The notes under the pieces were generated by a model. It was not told the DNA's origin, did no database searches, and saw only the letters and a list, made by a program, of their open reading frames with translations. Position numbers and translations under genes: made by a program. DNA of 64,000 nt from Galaxea fascicularis. Its lineage: Eukaryota > Cnidaria > Anthozoa > Scleractinia > Euphylliidae. How positions within the stretch are numbered: the stretch's first letter is position 1; each line of letters begins with the position of its first letter. The stretch spans positions 13,699,851 through 13,763,850 of the forward strand of contig OX419340.1 in the NCBI GenBank assembly GCA_948470475.1. The letters are read 5' to 3'. Shown piece after piece: positions 14,201 to 24,078 of the stretch.

Positions 14201-17200
14201 GCAGATCGCTCACTTGCTGCAGGGATTTTTTGATGCACGCGCCCTTCCTTCGCTGCTCCATGTTCTGAAAGGAGATGGATCCACCATTAAGAATAACTCA
14301 TAGCTGATGAATGAAGGTTAGGGCTGCAAAGGGTGCGCAACAAAGACGAATATTTTTTTAGGTTAAAGTGCACATGAAGTGAAATTGTACCACCTCTTTT
14401 TTTCACATTTCGACTGGTTTGCATGGTCCTTATTTTATTTTTAACTTCTTATCCCTTGTGAACGAAGCGTATCAATTAGTTTTTGCTCTTTGAAATTTGC
14501 ATTCCCGCGTCTGAAATTTGCGACATTCTTTGCGCGGTCAAAAGGTCATTGTGACGTCATTCGTGTGTTTGACTCTAGGTCCTCTTCTGATGTACTGGAG
14601 GAGAATTCCTGATCGCTTTCAGCCACATCAATAGAAAAAGTAGCTTTCAAAGTCCACCGGATTCTCTTGCAAAATGAGGGCCGCACTGAAGAGACGCCGT
14701 TGTCAATACACACGAATGACGTCACGACCCCTAGATTAGACCCCAGGCCCTGGTCTAGAATTTTACCATGAAATACCAAACTTTTGTCGCTCTTTAAAAT
14801 AAGTTCCCGCTGAGCCGGACCCTTTATTTTTCCGTTAAAATATTTCTTATATGATTAATTTTCAGATTCCATAGAAAAAAGTGGTGGTAAAATTTCGTTG
14901 CATGTGCACTTTAATAGTCATACCTTTCGTTCGTTAGCTAGGAGTACAAAATATTTCTTTTCGCGGATAATGACAAAAGAAACATGTTGCTACTTATTCA
15001 ATACGCAAATCTAAGGTTAAGATTTTGACAGGTGTCTCGTGTTAAGATTCCTCTACAAACGGTAAATTGTAATACATTGTCTTCTCTCTCATCTCATAAA
15101 GGTGTCTCGTGTCGTAAATGCTCAGTAGCAGAATAAGGGAAAACAGTTAAGTTTAGTAAACTAGGGGGGTATACTTCAAATTGCTGATAGGATCAATGAA
15201 ATGAATGGAGACACACTAACTTGATTTGCACAGTAACCTTAATATATTGAGCAAGTAGGTTACTCTTCATCTTCAGAATTGTACCGAAGTTGAAGTTTGA
15301 GGCACATTTACACCCATAAGCCCACCTTCATTGAGCGTGCCATCAACTTCCTTTCCAACCGCAAGGAAAACGTCTTCCAACGTGGTAACAGAGGCGCCAA
15401 AACTTATGATTCCTAGATCTTGGCGGCGAGCTTCCATCTCCAGGAAAAGTTCCTCAAACTTGGCTGTTGATTCTTTTGGCAAAATAATTGACAGTTCAGC
15501 ACCTAAAAGAAAAGGAACAACCGAACATTTTAAGTTTATTTAAATAAAAATAATAAAAATAAGAGCTTTATTTACCTCGGCAAAATATTTTAGCACAAAG
15601 GCTAGTGGAGTCGAGCAAATACATGAAACAAATAATTTTCAAATAAACGTAACATTATAAGAATATCAACTGGCGGGAAGCAGACCACTTGGCTATTTAC
15701 ACGGATGACCGAGGAGCTGAACCAGGCACTTACCCAGAACAAACCCAGGTAGTGGTCAGGGCCGAGTTGTTCGAAGCATGGTTAGCGCTAACCCAAGTTA
15801 AATACCATTACAACCTATAGGTTTTAATACAACTTAACCAATGGTTAGCGCTAACCATGCTTCGAGCAACTCGGCCCAGAGCTGGATTTAAGCCCGGGTC
15901 ACCGCACTGAAATCCAGCGCCCTAAACCACTCGGCCGTCATCCTGCTTCCTTCATGTGGTAGACCAGGAGTGGTGCTTTTTTCTCTCCTTGGGTATGGAG
16001 CCACGTAGGAAGTTTGGACTCTGTGTATTGCTTCAAGGAAATACTAAAGAACCTGGGGGGAAATAGGGCGTGTCATGTCACAGAATAAAGCATGTGTCAA
16101 GCAAACTATTCGTTACTCATTGTAAACATTTTTTCTGCAAAAACCCACCGATATTGCTTTCCATCTGCGCGGATGGTACGTGACTGTTGACCACAGACAT
16201 CACCTGCTGAACATCACAGCTTGGATCCTTGATCATGACCATGTGATACCCCAGGCCGTACTTTGTTTTGAGACAGATGGGAGATTCGCAACATTTGATG
16301 TTACCCTTCGCCATGATGGCGATCCTGTTGCCAAGAATGTCCGCTTCAGCCATGCACTGTGAGGCCAGCAAAATGGTCCTTCCTTTCTTTTTTTGCTGCA
16401 ACAAGTCCCAGGTGAGTCTGCGTGCCGATGGGTCCATGCCAGTGGTTGGTTCATCTAGCAGCAATACCTGAGCAACAGTTTTAAATACGGAGCATGTCAA
16501 ACAAATAACTTGAGTTGTTACAAACCTTACCAACTTGCTTTGTCACTGAAACAACATATATACTCGGAGTGTACAGTGGAGGGGTAAAGTGGTCCTACCC
16601 GGACGCTCGTCGTGTTTGAATCAGCCGCATACACATTGTCTGGGAATTAAGGAGCAAATCACGGGTTTTGCTTTATTGGGTATAATGTATCATATGAAGG
16701 TTGTATACCTCTTCCTCACTCAAAGAAAAAATGAAGACAAAACACGTTCACAGCATACCCAATGTGTCAGGTACATCCACGCCCTTTTCCAAATTTTGAC
16801 GAAAATAACAAAAGACTAACAACCCTGAATTCAGTTAAAAATTGGCCATAGATCAAACTCTTCAATACAATACAGATTCTCGTGTGCCAGTCATCCCAGG
16901 TAGTAGAACGAGAGTTAAACATAAAAGACCAGCAACCGCCGTAATTGCCGTTCTGTTTTTAGTAAAATCTTACCATTCAAAGTAAAGCTACAGCCAGCAG
17001 CATTTTTTTAACTGTTTAGGGGGTATTCCGGTTAAATGCCTTGTTTTCTGTACATTTCAGCTAATTTCCTCCAATATCTCGCCTCGATTTCATTCAGTCG
17101 AAAAATGGCTCTATAACGTTGAAGTCCTTGGTACAGTAAATGTTAGTGAGGTTATTGACGATTTTACAACTCCTGTGATAAATTGAAAAATATTGGATTT

Positions 17201-18397
17201 GAAGGTGGTTGAAAATTAAAATTTAAAAATTAAGTGAATAGTTATTAGATAAATGCCAGGTAATCCACCACCACAACAGAGTGCCCCTGAGCCCACTGGC
17301 GGACTAACCGAGTGTACATCCTATACTACCCGTCTCTCTTTCATTCTCAATTCACACCATTTACCCAAACATTCAACCCTATTGCCCCCTTAAAACTATC
17401 AATTCTACACAAATTCTGTACATTCCTGGCCTAATTTAGCCAAAGATTAGATAACTTCAGTTCCAGTTATCAAAAAATTCGTTATTGATCATTATGGTAA
17501 CAATTATTTACCAAAGTGTATCATTCAGTAGTATTTTCCACTTGCTTTCGTTTGCTAAAATTTAAAAAATGCTCACTTTGGAGTCGGACAAAAGTGCTAT
17601 TCCAACAGAAAGCCTTCTTTTCGTATCGCCAGACAATGCACGAGCCAGAACATATCGCTTGTCAGCGAGTCCAATGCTCTCAATCATTCTATCAACTTCC
17701 TGTTTGACCCGGTGGGATGGGCAATTCTTTAACTTGGCATAGAACCACAGGTGCTCTTCAACAGTCAGACGGTCAAACAGTACATTACGTTGCTGGCAAA
17801 GACCTGCAAGGGAAATTGGCATTGGGGTGGATTTCGCCCATTAAGACCTTACAGGGCCAAGCTATTATTAATTATTTATCGACCGAGAAAAAAAAAAGGG
17901 GAAGGGAATCTCAAACTGAGGCCTTGACCGAGCGAAAGATAGGTCGGTACAGCAAAGCCGAGGTTTAAGATTTATAAGTTGTGTGCTATATGGCTTTTTA
18001 AAAAAGCAGCTAAAAAATTGCTTTAATTTGTATTTGCATAATTCTCAATCAGCCCGTGGGCATTACGAGAGAATAATGCCCTAATACTTAGCCAATCGGA
18101 GCGGGCGTTATATAGACTACAAGCACCAGCAGTGTAATAAAAATACGGTACGCCACTCAAGTAGTCCAGTTTCGCTCACCCAGGCTGCTGCGCACTCCAT
18201 TAATGTTATCACTAATGGAGCAGCCGTTGACGAGAGCTGATCCAGACGTAGCAGGAACGAGGCCTGTTAACATGGAGATTAGTGTTGTTTTTCCAGCTCC
18301 GCTGTGCCCGAGCAGAACAGTGATCTCCCCTTCATACATGTTTAATGAAACACCGTTAACAGCAACTTTGTCCCCTGAAAAATGAGAATAGCGACAT

Positions 18398-18430
<33 letters not shown>

Positions 18431-21400
18431 TTAATCATTTCTATCGCGCCGACTACATTGGAATATGATCGCCGGCGCGTTACAATCAGTTGAAAAATAA
18501 TGACTCTCTACATATATACAAATATTAAAAAGCCAAATTACATTATTGTTATGTAAAAAGAAAAACTAACACAATATATGTATTCTTGATAAAAATAATC
18601 TACAATTGATGATAAAACTATCCTGGACATTAATGCAGTGGACCTTTTTAATAGTTGTCTACTGAATAAACTACCTAGGCCGGGATGCGCCTCCAAAGCT
18701 GTAAAGTGCTCAAGCCAGTTAAGTCTTAAATGGGTTCACCCTTTTAATCTTACTTTCAGCAATTTGAAATCTATTAAATTGTTCCAAACTCGACCTGATG
18801 AAGACACACGAAGCGATACAAGCAATGGATCGAAAACTGAGTCTAATTGCGAAAAGGATGTGGCAATTAAAACGAATCAGTCACTTTCAATTAATGCCTT
18901 AAGGTTAATCAGATCGAACAAATCTAGCAATCTATTGTCAAAATCAAACTCATTAATCTGTAAAAGGAATAATTCAGGCCTTTAACCCAAGAAATGTCTC
19001 GCCAATACTTGTAAGCAGGAGGGGAACGCAACCTATTCCAAAATGGCTCCCATTCTAATATTCTTTTGTTTTTATTCAAATTAGCGTTGTTGCCTCGTTC
19101 GTAAGAACAAACTTCGGTGTATGGGAGCCAGGCATTTAACTACGCAGTTTTGCATTAAATATTCTTTACGTACACTACTAACGTTAGGTCATAGTCAACA
19201 CAGGTCCAAACCTTTCTCAGTGCGGAAGACTCTCTTAAGGTTTCTTATTTCGATGCTTGGAACCAAACTCATCGTGTCCCTCTTTGAGAACTCTGGTGAC
19301 AAAGTTTCAGTTTTGACACCATCTACCCTGCTGTGGGAATCAGCCAGCTTTCCATGTAAACGTTCAGAATTAAAAAGAATAAAATTAAAGAATTAGATAT
19401 AGGAGAGCAGGGATGGCACAGTGGTGAGAGCACTCGCCTCACACCAGCATCCCCGGTCTTGGCACCATATGTGGTTAGAATTTGTTGTTGGTTCTCTTCT
19501 CTGCTCATAGAGGTTTTGCTCCGGGTGCTCCGATTTTCCCCTCTCCTCAAAAACCAACATTTCCATATTCCAATTCGATCTGGAATGCACAGACATCTTT
19601 GAATGGTTTCTCTTGAGCTCTTTGGCGTTCCGTGGGCAAACGAATTACATTTAACATTAATACCAACAACTTCATTGTCCGCATGTTTTTATCGAGGGGG
19701 GAATTTTTAGTCTCTTTTCTTGTTATTTGATACATTGGTTATGCACGGAGGCCTTTTAGATCGAAAATTGCCGTTGTGAGGGAGATAAAGTGTACTTTAG
19801 TATAGTGTCCGTTCTTTGGAGCTCCGGGACTAAATGCATTGAAAAAACTCGAGCCTTTAAGTTCTGTTAAGAAATTAAGGCTTTAATTCCTAGATAAAAC
19901 ACCAAACAAAAATTGCTAATGCAATCTGTTCTGTGATATATGTAGACGTGTTCTTACAAGTTTAAAAGAAAGGTATAGACCTGGATACATCTAAAGAAGC
20001 AGAGTTAGAAAACCAACTCAGCTAAAGAACCATAGCTTGCACGTTTTAACTGTTTTAAGCCCGAGGTGCCGTCCAAAACGGATTTTATTAAGTCATACAT
20101 TTCTACAAATTTAAGGAGACAAGGTGAGAAACCTCACTTTTCTCAAGCGTTACCTAGCCACAGAAAGGTATGACAGTTGATTGTTCTCGTAACTTGATAT
20201 CTTCATGGCAACGTGAAACTGCCAGCCACGTTTGTCAGAATTCGTTATTTTAAACTTTGCAGGAAAGCCTTTTTTTTTTTTAAATAATATTTCGCCATCA
20301 TAGTACTTTTGATTGGATGTTATTCTTTTAAAGTAAATTTGGACGATTTTCTCAGGTTATGATGAAATCGTGAAATCCACTTAAAGTGGTCACTAGCCTG
20401 TGCAGCAAGCTTCCCGTATGAAGGAAGAGCTCCGAAAGAGATTTTCTCGGCATAGTCAGAATGCGGAAATCTGTTCGGAGCTGTTGGTTTGTACGGGAAC
20501 GCTTGCTGCACATGCGCAGGCTACAAGGTCACCGATTCCAACACGGCCGTTGCAGGTGAAGAAGACATTGGCGTCTCTCGATGGGTGGAGTTCATCTATA
20601 TAAAGTTCAACAGTTTGAGTCATTCATATCTTATTTGGCATTACGTAACATCAAAATCATCATTACCATAAATAATACAAAAAACTCTATTACCAGCTGC
20701 CAACTCACCACCTAGTGCTGGGAAGGTGCTCTTTCGCTAATATAGATATTCACTAAATCAAGGAGTACGAAGTGTACTTTCTTACCTTTTCTGTTTTTCC
20801 ACACCAGTAACTTGGCAAAAAGGGGAAGTACCAAGATTTTGGAACGTTATAATCTCCAGGATAGACAGCTTCAACATACCAAGCTATCAGGCCATAAATC
20901 AACGAGTCCACCACAAGCATCACCATGACAACATCAAGTGAAAAATCATCATCAATGGAAGGACCTTGGTTGATATTCGACCACTGGGATCCGATGCCAA
21001 TCCCTTCAAATTTCCCAATCAACCGAGCACCCATTGCCATGGCAACATTAGAAAGCAGGCATAAGACAGCTTTAGCTCCGAAGCTCATTGTATTGTAGTA
21101 TGGTGCGATAAAGAAGTATGGGGTGTAACTGAAGAACCAAAGGAAACCTCCCACTGCAGCAGCCATATTTGCTTTTGAGAAAAACACGGTGATGCAGAAA
21201 CAAAACATTATAGACGACAATGCATACAGCATGAGAAAGACGAAAAGTACTCCTGGAGAGGTTTGGTTCAGCACTCGGTCGTTTGAATTGAAATTTACCG
21301 TGAGCAAAATGGTAGCCAAGGTAACGGCGATAAGAAGGAAAATGAAATATTTGAGGAACCATGCCAACCAATTCAACCATCCACGCATGCCCATTATCTT

Positions 21401-22705
21401 CATACAATCCTGCCAACAAAAAGTACTATTTGAAAACTGCAAATTAAGTTTTTTCATTACTATACACGAGAACTACCCAGAAAGAAGAGCCTAGGCCGAT
21501 TCTTGTCTTGTTTTGTTTTACTGAGGTTGCTGTTTAGATTGTAAATGACCTTCTACATGACTCTGCAAAAAGTAGATTGCGAGGAAAGTGTTTCTTCTTT
21601 TAATCAAGCAACACAGCTCCGTAATGTCCGATTTTTAAGGAGAAACTAGATGCTGGCCACTCTAAAAGGTGATTTAGACGGTTAAATTTTTGCTTACGAT
21701 TGTCGCAAGCAACTTCTGCAGAGCGCGCTGCTCGGGGTGAGGTTGTGGCGTAAGCCAGTAGTCGCATGCCACAGTAGCAAAAATCGTCACGTGTGTAAAT
21801 TGCCCTTTAGGAGTTAAAGAGTTAAAAGACAAGGTTAAATAAATTTATTATATATAAATTCTTACCTTTAGCTTCTTCTCCTTCTCACTGACCACATCAC
21901 GAACAATATTCAAGGCAGTGAATACTAGAGAGAGCATTAAAAGTAAAGGAAAATAGAACTGGATAACAATGACAAACTTGTCTTGGATATAATCATTATT
22001 AGGAAATCTTTTAACAGACACTGTTGCGTTTAGGTTGTCGATCTTTCTCTTGTACTTGATGATAGCAACATCCACTGCATGCTGAATTGATAAGAATCCT
22101 TCCTCAAAATATAAAGGAGGTCCACCATGTATAGCATCTCCGTTCCGTGGTTCCAATAACTCAAAAATGGGAAATGTGAACTGTGTATTCCATTTTGCAG
22201 ACGGATCCCCCCAGTTTTGGGTTTCAATAGTATTTTGCCGTGTCTCTGAACTTAATCGAATCTTGTAAACAACATCCTTTTGATCCAAGCTGGTGTTAAA
22301 CACAACTGCACCAAGAAACTTGACGTTTGAGAGGTCATCGTGGATTTTTAAGCTCTCTCTACTTACTAACGATTTAACAACGTCTTCTTCATTGTGAAAT
22401 CCAACAGCGCTTGTGAGAGAGAGCTGGTTTTTCACAAAGCCCATAACTTGACGTACATCATCGGTGGTAGGTGCGAAAGCAATTCCATCAAAGGTTGATA
22501 AAGAATGCGGCAGTTTATTTATATCAAATGCAGGGTAAGACACGTTTGATTTGTGCACACTTTTGATTTTAAATACTCGGAAGAACACTAAGATTGCTAT
22601 GAAAAAGAGAGGTGTTAAAATTTGAAAGAACGTGCGTAGTGGACTCCTCTTGAGTAAGATCACGTTCTTCCACATCAATAGCAAAAACTGGTTTGCTATT
22701 CGCAT
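3144..22705 (-). CDS. ABCA3: ABCA3-like full-length ABC lipid transporter, 18 coding exons
   Basis: ABCA proteins are ATP-driven exporters or flippases of phospholipid and sterol; vertebrate ABCA3 loads lipid into lamellar bodies. Coding exons in transcript order: 22705-21866, 21409-20786, 19347-19212, 18374-18180, 17803-17577, 16467-16149, 15502-15314, 14264-13901, 12663-12479, 11738-11570, 11016-10775, 10306-10127, 9243-9036, 8042-7738, 6999-6851, 6276-6089, 5029-4859, 3546-3144. Every junction is GT-AG and keeps phase, giving 1697 residues; human ABCA3 is about 1704. Order: membrane half 1 (1-488), linker, NBD1 (about 530-780), membrane half 2 (about 845-1300), NBD2 (about 1390-1610), C-terminal tail. 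Walker A motifs are GHSGAGKTT (556-564) and GINGAGKTT (1419-1427). The tail segment [13 protein letters not shown] and the run [10 protein letters not shown] match ABCA3 closely. Oddities: NBD1 has LSGD and a Gln at the switch-His position; about 13 residues before the NBD2 Q-loop are missing unless the tentative exon at 6350-6400 is used. The exon 7 donor (15314) and exon 3 acceptor (19347) are the least certain borders. ABCA3 versus another ABCA paralogue would need a tree. Confidence 0.93.
4859..5029 (-). CDS. ABCA3: ABCA3-like exon 17: NBD2 signature, Walker B, H-loop
   Basis: Reads [18 protein letters not shown], then [18 protein letters not shown] and ILLASHS. Signature, Walker B Glu and switch His are all normal, unlike NBD1. 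Acceptor CTCGCTAG and donor GTAAGT are clear. Confidence 0.92.
6089..6276 (-). CDS. ABCA3: ABCA3-like exon 16: NBD2 Q-loop
   Basis: Codes [20 protein letters not shown] and [10 protein letters not shown], ending TLTSSY plus AG. The next exon completes the serine of the SGG signature, so the signature is split by an intron. Confidence 0.92.
6350..6400 (-). CDS. Tentative extra exon of the ABCA3-like gene (NBD2)
   Basis: Without it, exon 15 ends TSGTVE and exon 16 starts [10 protein letters not shown], skipping about 13 residues that other ABCA proteins have here. This 51-base stretch is open, phase 0 at both ends, preceded by CTCTAG and followed by a weak donor (GTCACA), and codes [14 protein letters not shown] at the right place. 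With it the protein would be 1714 residues, with about four extra residues in front. Evidence is positional and from phase only. Confidence 0.35.
6851..6999 (-). CDS. ABCA3: ABCA3-like exon 15: NBD2 Walker A
   Basis: Residues 1395-1444, with [18 protein letters not shown]. The acceptor at 7000-7001 supplies the two bases needed after exon 14 (which ends AGC C). An in-frame ATG upstream at 7025-7027 is not the start; the frame above it is closed by a stop. Confidence 0.9.
7455..7469. repeat. G homopolymer, about 15 bases
   Basis: Run of G inside the ABCA intron between exons 14 and 15. The rest of that intron (7000-7737) shows nothing recognisable. Confidence 0.8.
8580..8900. repeat. Probable dispersed repeat in ABCA intron 13
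   Basis: A GC-richer patch with several ATTGGTT/AACCAAT-type motifs (CCAATGAGAAGC, CCAATCGCGAG, GATTGGTTC) inside an AT-rich intron (8043-9035). I suspect a dispersed repeat from its style; the window holds no second clear copy. Confidence 0.3.
10775..11016 (-). CDS. ABCA3: ABCA3-like exon 11: membrane half 2 core helices
   Basis: Residues 1083-1163. It contains [20 protein letters not shown] and [17 protein letters not shown], matching the ABCA signature region AKHVQFVSG. Exons 9 and 10 just upstream (12663-12479, 11738-11570) code extracellular domain 2, and exon 12 (10306-10127) continues with [14 protein letters not shown]. Confidence 0.92.
11176..11214. repeat. Long T homopolymer tract
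   Basis: More than 25 consecutive T in the ABCA intron between exons 10 and 11. Likely the tail of an inserted element on the opposite strand, or simple slippage. Confidence 0.7.
12697..12924. repeat. Hexanucleotide tandem array (GTGGCC type), 38 units
   Basis: Strict period 6. ATGACC x2 and CTGACC, then 16 pure GTGGCC units (12715-12810), then alternating GTGCCC/GTGGCC and pure GTGCCC (12811-12870), GTGGCA x3, and GTGACA/CTGACA-type units to 12924. It lies in ABCA intron 8 and its near edge is 32 bases from the exon 9 acceptor. On the transcribed strand the unit is GGCCAC. Frames through it give Gly-His, Arg-Gly, Val-Ala and Pro-Arg dipeptides; these are by-products of the repeat. Confidence 0.97.
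13901..14264 (-). CDS. ABCA3: ABCA3-like exon 8: linker and first helix of membrane half 2
   Basis: Residues 844-964. A serine-rich cytosolic linker leads into [19 protein letters not shown] and a hydrophobic helix, then the start of extracellular domain 2. The donor GTAAGT is strong. Confidence 0.88.
14363..14914. mobile_element. Inverted-repeat element, about 550 bp, TTAA ends
   Basis: Begins TTAAAGTGCACATGAAGTG and ends CATGTGCACTTTAA, with about 40-base imperfect terminal repeats. An inner inverted pair, GTGACGTCATTCGTGTG and its mate near 14710-14735, is also present. Within ABCA intron 7. The inner open frame on the minus strand (14546-14779) has no recognised match. Confidence 0.65.
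15314..15502 (-). CDS. ABCA3: ABCA3-like exon 7: regulatory domain 1
   Basis: Residues 781-843, containing [19 protein letters not shown], the conserved end of regulatory domain 1 in ABCA proteins. Several donors are possible at the 3' end; 15314 (GTGTAA) is chosen because it alone gives the phase needed by exon 8. Confidence 0.75.
15660..15945 (-). repeat. tRNA-Leu-like SINE, interrupted
   Basis: On the minus strand from about 15943: GACGGCCGAGTGGTTTAGG (leucine-type box A), then GACCCGGGCTTAAATCC (box B-like), then a non-tRNA body reaching about 15660. Divergent box B and no acceptor stem argue for a SINE, not a working tRNA. It is split by a 117-bp element at 15760-15876. Confidence 0.65.
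15760..15876. mobile_element. 117-bp hairpin element with 3-bp CAG duplication
   Basis: Terminal repeats of about 33 bases starting GGCCGAGTTGTTCGAAGC and ending with the near-exact complement. It is flanked by CAG at 15757-15759 and 15877-15879. Inserted into the SINE above, so it is younger than that SINE copy. Confidence 0.85.
16149..16467 (-). CDS. ABCA3: ABCA3-like exon 6: NBD1 Walker B, D-loop, H-loop (His replaced)
   Basis: Residues 675-780. Walker B and D-loop are [17 protein letters not shown], with the catalytic glutamate (Glu680) present. The H-loop reads [11 protein letters not shown]: the switch histidine position is Gln711 (codon CAG at 16357-16359). The regulatory-domain start follows ([18 protein letters not shown]). 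Confidence 0.93.
16468..17576. other. ABCA intron 5, nothing recognised
   Basis: Ordinary AT-rich intron sequence between exons 5 and 6. Short open frames are unmatched and no repeat structure stands out. Confidence 0.6.
17577..17803 (-). CDS. ABCA3: ABCA3-like exon 5: NBD1 Q-loop and ABC signature (variant LSGD)
   Basis: Residues 599-674. The Q-loop is [11 protein letters not shown]. The ABC signature reads [11 protein letters not shown], where families normally have LSGG followed by a small or polar residue; the second glycine is Asp658 (codon at 17625-17627). The rest of the helix ([14 protein letters not shown]) is normal. Confidence 0.92.
18180..18374 (-). CDS. ABCA3: ABCA3-like exon 4: NBD1 Walker A
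   Basis: Residues 534-598. It holds the strand [18 protein letters not shown] with an intact Walker A (Lys562, Thr563) and the following [18 protein letters not shown]. Acceptor TTTTTCAG and donor GGTGAG are both strong. Confidence 0.93.
18399..18430. repeat. ATC/CAT microsatellite
   Basis: About ten CAT units in ABCA intron 3. The rest of that intron (18375-19211) has an open frame of 115 codons on the plus strand at 18638-18985 with no recognisable similarity. Confidence 0.85.
19212..19347 (-). CDS. ABCA3: ABCA3-like exon 3: linker into NBD1
   Basis: 136 bases code the acidic/serine linker and the first NBD1 strand ([19 protein letters not shown]3 has a similar IKIKHLSKVF). The acceptor at 19348-19349 is the only nearby AG that restores phase 0 from exon 2. 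The donor is weak (GTTTGG). A tRNA-derived SINE begins about 54 bases upstream of the acceptor. Confidence 0.75.
19402..19575 (+). repeat. tRNA-derived SINE, family A
   Basis: Head GGGATGGCACAGTGGTGAG is box A-like. The body shares GTTGTTGGTTCTCTTCTCT, CCCCTCTCCTCAAAAAC and CCAATTCGATC-type blocks with the copy at 55655-55955. It sits antisense in ABCA intron 2, about 54 bases before the exon 3 acceptor. Confidence 0.8.
20394..20523. mobile_element. 130-bp inverted-repeat element, TAGCCTG ends
   Basis: Begins TAGCCTGTGCAGCAAGC and ends GCTTGCTGCACATGCGCAGGCTA. The same TAGCCTG terminus occurs on the large element at 50211-51880. Flanks share GGTCAC, perhaps a decayed target duplication. Confidence 0.7.
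20786..21409 (-). CDS. ABCA3: ABCA3-like exon 2: transmembrane helices 2-6
   Basis: This phase 0 to phase 0 exon codes residues 281-488. It contains five hydrophobic segments and the strongly conserved runs [18 protein letters not shown] and [19 protein letters not shown], both diagnostic of the ABCA3 branch. It ends at [12 protein letters not shown], the membrane-to-cytosol boundary before NBD1. Confidence 0.92.
21866..22705 (-). CDS. ABCA3: ABCA3-like exon 1: first helix and extracellular domain 1
   Basis: A single 840-base exon codes residues 1-280. The ATG chosen begins [14 protein letters not shown], which lines up with the usual ABCA start (short cytosolic stretch, then LLLWKN). The reading frame is open upstream to 22795, but that part has no family match and contains a possible acceptor (ending CAG near 22770), so an untranslated 5' exon is likely. 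The first transmembrane helix is about residues 22-46, followed by a large extracytosolic domain with several N-x-S/T sites and a second helix about 240-268. It ends in the conserved EKEKKLK before the GT donor. Confidence 0.9.
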
Positions 22706-22824
22706 TCTGAGGCTGATGTTCAAAAGAATGTCTGCAAACCCAACTCTTCTAGTACGCCTGTAGTATACCTGTGTATCAATAAAGAAATATATCAATCAAT
22801 GTTTTTATTATTATTATTACCAGT

Positions 22825-23890
22825 AAGGATGGGTGGTCTCGGAATCACAAACCCATGTCATATTGCAGCCTCGGAATACGAAGCATCAACTGCAATAACT
22901 GAACAACTAGTCGAACAGATAGTGGCGCAGACGCACGAGCTCCCGAAGGATCATGCAATTAGAACACTGCAGCAATGTAACCGCAGAGATAACGATGCGC
23001 GCCTTACAGAAGACCTAGAGGAAGTGTGGAATGCCCTTCCTGAACAAAACCAAGAGAGCTGCCGACCTTGCTGCGGAGGAAGGGGCATCTAGCTGGCTTA
23101 CAATCGTTCCAGTTAAAGATGTGGACTTTACTTTAAATAAGAGAGAATTCAAAGACGCCATTCATTCGAGATATGATTGGCAAACAAGCGACGCCCCGTC
23201 TACTTGTGCGTGTGGAGGTGTTTTTGATGTAGACTACGCCATGGTATGCAGACGTGGAGGCTTCATCATTTAAATACATAATGAGCTGCATGATTTGGAA
23301 GCCAAAATGCTAAAGATGGTGGGCAATGAAGTCCAAATTGAACCGGTACTTTAGGAGATAAACGGAGAAGTGCTGACACCACGTACGAACAGAGCAGTGG
23401 GTGCCCGGCTCGACATTCATGCTTCTGGCTTCTGGGAACGGCAACGCTCTGCTCTGCCTTTTTTTATGTTAGAGTTTGTTACCCGAATGCGGAGTCTTAT
23501 AGAGTCCTAACCGCGAAACAAATATATCACCAGCATGAGAGTGAGAAGAAGAGAATGTACGCCAACAGGGTGCTAGAAGTCGAACAAGGTTCCTTTACCC
23601 CACTGGCATTTACTACCACCGGAGGAATGGCAGATGAATGCAAGAGGTATCACAGTAGACTGGCTGAACCTTTGTCAACCGAGAAGGGAGAATACTACAG
23701 CACTACAATGTCATGGATTCGCGCCAAAGTCTCATTCGCCCTCCTAAGGTCTGCGCTACTGTGCTTGAGAGGCTCACGTTGTACACGAAGAGCTCCGTTG
23801 AACATTACCGATAATGACTTTGAAATCTATTTGTCAATTAGACCTGTGGCCCTCGAGGGCGAAGGGTCTAATTGTTTTAGTATCACCCAA
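22825..23890 (+). pseudogene. LINE-type retroelement, C-terminal coding fragment (broken)
   Basis: Three plus-strand reading-frame pieces (about 22828-23090, 23031-23273, 23555-23914) in different frames, with stops between, form one colinear protein trace. Seen are RMGGLGITNPCHIAASEYE, then [35 protein letters not shown] and [20 protein letters not shown]. From memory this is the region following reverse transcriptase in elements common in cnidarian and fish genomes. At least two frameshifts and several stops make it dead. It ends just upstream of ABCA exon 1, perhaps inside that gene's 5' untranslated intron. Confidence 0.8.
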
Positions 23891-24022
23891 CAAGTCGGAC
23901 AGAAAAGGCAATAATAAAGTTAGCAAATGCAAGATGGAGAAATATTTATTTGGGAATAAAACGAAAGAAAGCATCACACTCGATTGCTACTCGAGGACTA
24001 TTACTAATAGTCCTCTAGTAGC

Positions 24023-24060
<38 letters not shown>

Positions 24061-24078
24061 GTTGGGTGATATTAAAAG
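23874..24078. mobile_element. Inverted-repeat element with central hairpin
   Basis: Ends are TTTTAGTATCACCCAACAAGT and the near complement ACTAGTTGGGTGATATTAAAA. In the middle, GCTACTCGAGGACTATTA and TAATAGTCCTCTAGTAGC form a tight hairpin (about 23986-24023). It abuts the retroelement fragment. Sequence from 24080 to 24930 is AT-rich with no gene seen. Confidence 0.65.

Noticed and set aside
18638..18985. 115-residue plus-strand open frame in ABCA intron 3
   Set aside because: No recognisable domain, no splice or promoter support; probably chance.
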